Of a stretch of 64,000 bases of DNA, positions 61,062 to 64,000 are shown in pieces. The notes under the pieces are model-generated. The model had not been told where the DNA came from. It was given only the letters and a program-made list of their open reading frames with translations, and made no database searches. The position numbers were made by a program, and so were the translations under genes. Each line of letters opens with the position of its first letter. Position 1 is the first letter of the stretch. Source of the stretch: Eubacteriales bacterium (GTDB lineage: Bacteria; Bacillota; Clostridia; Lachnospirales; Lachnospiraceae); NCBI GenBank assembly GCA_030536555.1, contig JAUNPU010000019.1:1-64000 (forward strand), given 5' to 3'.

Positions 61062-62549
61062 ATGGCTATTGAATATTTAGGCTTAAGTGCGATCAACGGT
61101 CCTATGGTGGTCCTGGACGGCGTACAGGACGCAGCTTACGACGAGATCGTAGAAATGACGGTGAACGGCAAAGAGAAGAAGCTTGGTCGTATCATCGAGG
61201 TATATGAGAACAAGGCAATCATTCAGGTATTTGAGGGAACCGAGGGACTGTCCTTACAGAACGTCCACACCCGTCTGACCGGACATCCCATGGAGCTGGG
61301 CGTTTCCACGGAAATGCTGGGCAGAACCATGAGCGGCACCGGCGTTCCCATCGACGGTCTGGGGGAGATCACCCCGGAGAAGATGCTGGATGTGAACGGT
61401 CAGCCCTTAAACCCGGTGACCCGTGAGTATCCCCGCAACTACATCCGTACCGGTATCTCCGCCATCGACGGTCTGATGACCCTGATCCGCGGTCAGAAGC
61501 TGCCGATCTTCTCCGGCAACGGACTGCCCCACGACCAGCTTGCTGCACAGATCGTACAGCAGGCATCTCTGGGGGATGACTCTGACGAGGAGTTCGCAAT
61601 CGTATTTGCCGCCATGGGCGTCAAGCACGACGTGGCAGAATTCTTCCGGAAGACCTTCGAGGAAAGCGGCGTTTCCTCCCACGTTGCCATGTTCATGAAC
61701 CTGGCAAATGACCCGGTGGTGGAGCGTCTGATCACCCCGAAGGTGGCGCTGACCCTGGCTGAGTACCTGGCATTTGAGAAGAACATGCACATCCTGGTAA
61801 TCCTGACGGATATGACCTCCTTCGCCGAGGCCATGCGTGAGGTCTCCTCCTCCAAGGGCGAGATCCCGTCCCGTAAGGGCTTCCCGGGCTACTTATACAG
61901 CGAGCTGGCAACCCTCTACGAGCGTGCCGGCATCGTAAAGGGCGTCAATGGCTCCGTGACCCAGATTCCGATTCTGACCATGCCCAACGACGACATTACC
62001 CACCCGATTCCGGACCTGACCGGCTACATTACCGAGGGGCAGATCGTACTGGACAGAACCCTGCACGGTCAGTCCGTATACCCGCCCATCAACGTGCTGC
62101 CGAGCCTGTCCCGTCTGATGAAGGACGGCATCGGTGAGGGCTACACCCGCGCGGACCATCAGGCAGTTGCAAACCAGCTGTTCTCCTGCTACGCAAAGGT
62201 AGGTGACGCCCGCGCCCTGGCATCCGTTATCGGTGAGGACGAGCTGTCTCCGCTGGACAAGAAGTATCTGGTATTCGGACGGGAGTTCGAGCACCGCTTC
62301 GTCGGCCAGGATCCCCACGACAACCGGAATATCATCCGTACCCTGGAGATCGGCTGGGAGCTTTTGGGACTGCTTCCGAAGGAAGAGCTTGACCGTATCG
62401 ATACGAAGATTCTGGATCAGTATTATAAACCCATGGAGCTTAGCGAGGACGGGGAGCTTACGGCTGTGGGAGCTGAGACCGCCGGTCAGGCGGCTGGCGG
62501 CTCCGGTGTGGCGGCTGACGCTGCTCAGGCTGCTGCCTCCCGCAACTAA
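61062..62549 (+). CDS. atpB: V-type ATP synthase subunit B
   Basis: 495 residues. Non-catalytic nucleotide subunit: [36 protein letters not shown], with the degenerate P-loop SGNGLPHD usual for B subunits, [37 protein letters not shown] and [20 protein letters not shown]. The last 30 residues are an Ala/Gly-rich tail beyond the usual end. AAGGAGG precedes the ATG. Confidence 0.97.
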   Translation: MAIEYLGLSAINGPMVVLDGVQDAAYDEIVEMTVNGKEKKLGRIIEVYENKAIIQVFEGTEGLSLQNVHTRLTGHPMELGVSTEMLGRTMSGTGVPIDGLGEITPEKMLDVNGQPLNPVTREYPRNYIRTGISAIDGLMTLIRGQKLPIFSGNGLPHDQLAAQIVQQASLGDDSDEEFAIVFAAMGVKHDVAEFFRKTFEESGVSSHVAMFMNLANDPVVERLITPKVALTLAEYLAFEKNMHILVILTDMTSFAEAMREVSSSKGEIPSRKGFPGYLYSELATLYERAGIVKGVNGSVTQIPILTMPNDDITHPIPDLTGYITEGQIVLDRTLHGQSVYPPINVLPSLSRLMKDGIGEGYTRADHQAVANQLFSCYAKVGDARALASVIGEDELSPLDKKYLVFGREFEHRFVGQDPHDNRNIIRTLEIGWELLGLLPKEELDRIDTKILDQYYKPMELSEDGELTAVGAETAGQAAGGSGVAADAAQAAASRN

Positions 62550-62561
62550 GGGGGTGCTTTC

Positions 62562-63176
62562 ATGAATCCCAATACATTTCCCACCAAGGGAAACCTGATT
62601 CTGGCGAAGAACTCCCTTGCACTGGCAAGCCAGGGCTACGAGCTGATGGACAAGAAGCGTAACATCCTGCTGCGGGAACTGATGGGCCTGATCGACCAGG
62701 CAAAGGGCATCCAGTCGGAGATCGACTCCACCTACACCGCCGCTTATGCGGCACTGCAGAAAGCCAACATCGAGCTGGGAATCGGCTACGTGCAGGAGCT
62801 TGCCTCCGCAGTTCCCGTGGACGACTCCATCCAGATCAAGGCGCGAAGCATCATGGGCACCGAGATCCCGCTGGTCCGCCACGAGCCATCCCCCATGCAG
62901 CTGACCTACGCCTGCTACAGCACCCGGGAATCCCTGGATGAGGCACGGCTGCACTTTGAGAAGGTGAAGGACTTAACCATCAAGCTTTCCATGGTGGAGA
63001 ACTCCGCCTACCGCCTTGCCAGCAGCATCCGCAAGACCCAGAAGCGCGCCAACGCTTTGAAGAACATCACGATCCCGACCTACCAGACACTGGTGACCAA
63101 CATCTCCAATGCACTGGAGGAGAAGGACAGGGAAGAGTTCACGAGGTTGAAGGTGATCAAGAGGTCCAAGCAATAA
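62562..63176 (+). CDS. atpD: V-type ATP synthase subunit D
   Basis: 204 residues, two long helices forming the central shaft: NTFPTKGNLILAKNSLALASQGYELMDKKRNILLRELM at the start and NALKNITIPTYQTLVTNISNALEEKDREEFTRLKVIKR at the end, both family marks. The start follows GGGGGTG. Last gene of the operon, order G-C-I-K-F-E-A-B-D. Confidence 0.95.
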   Translation: MNPNTFPTKGNLILAKNSLALASQGYELMDKKRNILLRELMGLIDQAKGIQSEIDSTYTAAYAALQKANIELGIGYVQELASAVPVDDSIQIKARSIMGTEIPLVRHEPSPMQLTYACYSTRESLDEARLHFEKVKDLTIKLSMVENSAYRLASSIRKTQKRANALKNITIPTYQTLVTNISNALEEKDREEFTRLKVIKRSKQ

Positions 63177-63188
63177 TACCATTTTTCT

Positions 63189-63232
63189 AAGAAAAGGTGT
63201 CAGAATCTCCTTCGATTCCGGCACCTTTTCTT
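63189..63232. terminator. Bidirectional terminator after the V-type ATPase operon
   Basis: AAGAAAAGGTG (63189-63199) pairs with CACCTTTTCTT (63222-63232), with partial inner pairing. The T tracts lie in the stem and serve both the ATPase operon and the convergent regulator gene. Confidence 0.7.
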
Positions 63233-63239
63233 ATTCCAC

Positions 63240-64000
63240 TTATCTCTGTCCGTGGCGATAATCAGAAGCTGTCACCCCCGCATATTTTTTAAAAACACGC
63301 GAAAAATATTTCTCACTGGTAAATCCCACTCTGTATGCTACATCTGCATTTCTGCAACTCCCGGCATCCATCAGCTTCTTTGCCGCCTGCACCCGGGTTT
63401 TATTTACATAATCCACAAAACTGATATCCAGCTCCTGCCGAAACAGGCTGGACAAATATGCCGGAGAAACCCCCGCCACCTCCGATACTACATCCAGACT
63501 AAGAGCCTCCGCATAGTGTGTACGAATATAATCAACTGCTGCTGACATGGTACTGTTCTTACTCTTATTCTCAGGTGACCGATCATTTACCAGATCTGCA
63601 TCATCCAAAAAATTTGGCTCCATCTGTATAAATTCCATATCACTATCTGACTGTTCCCGAAAGAAATTCGTCAATACCCGGGTGTTGGCTCTGCGTCTGA
63701 GCGTCTCTGACACAACATTTTGTATTTCTGTCGGACTGCATGGTTTCAACAGATAATCGACAACTCGAAGCTTCAGCGCCTGTTGCACATAGGAAAACTG
63801 ATCATAGCCACTGAGAATCAGAAATGACGTGTCTGAAATGCGCTCTTCTCTCACAGCGTCAATTACTTCCAACCCTGTCATATCCGGCATATTTACATCC
63901 ATAATCGCAACATCTGGTTTGATCTGACGAATCAGCTCCAGTGCTTCCTTCCCATTGGATGCAGTTCCGGCTACTTCCAATCCAAGATTCTCCCAACAAA
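63240..64000 (-). CDS. AraC-type response regulator (YesN family), 5' end outside window
   Basis: About 253 codons are visible; the frame is still open at the right edge (residues before LEVAGTASNG are C-W-E-N-L-G), so the start and the first acidic pocket are missing. The receiver has phospho-acceptor Asp in PDVAIMDVNMPDMTG, the FLILSGYDQFSYVQQAL segment and the lysine in YLLKPC. The C-terminal two HTHs are of AraC type: LSLDVVSEVAGVSPAYLSSLFRQELDISFVDYVNKTRVQAAKKLM and NADVAYRVGFTSEKYFSRVFKKYAGVTASDYR. Such regulators usually pair with a YesM-like kinase and control sugar uptake. The partner is not in the window. Confidence 0.92.
   Translation of the reverse strand, partial: CWENLGLEVAGTASNGKEALELIRQIKPDVAIMDVNMPDMTGLEVIDAVREERISDTSFLILSGYDQFSYVQQALKLRVVDYLLKPCSPTEIQNVVSETLRRRANTRVLTNFFREQSDSDMEFIQMEPNFLDDADLVNDRSPENKSKNSTMSAAVDYIRTHYAEALSLDVVSEVAGVSPAYLSSLFRQELDISFVDYVNKTRVQAAKKLMDAGSCRNADVAYRVGFTSEKYFSRVFKKYAGVTASDYRHGQR

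Noticed and set aside
61893..62954. A 353-codon minus-strand frame opposite ATPase subunits B and D
   Set aside because: Antisense to two conserved subunits, no start signal.

Overview
The window reads as chromosome of a low-to-moderate GC Gram-positive anaerobe of the Clostridia, most likely Lachnospiraceae. Supporting this are strong AGGAGG ribosome sites, TTGACA/TATAAT promoters, choline-binding-type repeats, DUF6382-FHA and DUF5702 proteins, a V-type ATPase operon and Gram-positive Tad pilus genes without a secretin. No transposase, phage gene or CRISPR array was seen. Species assignment is inference.

Layout. 1-7.4 kb: an incomplete membrane protein, MTA/SAH nucleosidase, a TSCPD protein, a secreted protein, a DUF4367-like membrane protein, MurG, and a rhomboid-HIT-sigma factor operon. 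7.5-18.2 kb (minus strand): Tad pilus cluster 1, in the order prepilin peptidase, CpaE, CpaF, TadB, TadC, Flp, DUF5702, TadE-like, prepilin peptidase, small pseudopilin, FHA protein. 18.5-30.1 kb: a PTS EIIBC permease, ArsR regulator, DUF2508 protein, GH13 amylase and glycogen branching enzyme, an APH-fold kinase, a two-component system and a lipoprotein NlpC/P60 hydrolase. 30.6-51.1 kb: Tad cluster 2, bounded by two identical tRNA-Lys(CTT) genes in the same orientation. It repeats the cluster 1 gene order and adds a PP2C phosphatase, a large Ser/Thr kinase with an extracellular propeller-like domain, a 1197-residue surface protein with cell-wall-binding repeats, a small membrane protein and a divergent XRE regulator. 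51.2-64 kb: thioredoxin, TrmB, a DUF4145/SH3 membrane protein, a nine-gene V-type ATPase operon and the end of an AraC-type response regulator.

How the parts may work together. In cluster 2, kinase, phosphatase and FHA protein sit with the Tad motor, pilin and surface protein. This suggests pilus assembly under threonine-phosphorylation control. The promoter of the kinase operon and the promoter of the pilus operon carry the same 16-bp-spaced TTGACA/TATAAT core and the same ATCATWWATGAT palindrome at the same distance. One palindrome lies between the divergent xre gene and the kinase operon, so the XRE protein is the obvious candidate regulator of both.

The most unusual non-coding signal is a pair of related elements (30226-30502 and 52679-52932). 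Each has four 38-39-nt inverted-repeat units built on TTGGACAATT...AATTGTCCAA, with almost the same spacing but unrelated loop sequences. They lie outside the two tRNA-Lys genes and so also flank cluster 2. I do not recognise this element family. All gene functions here come from sequence motifs read by eye; no database search was run.
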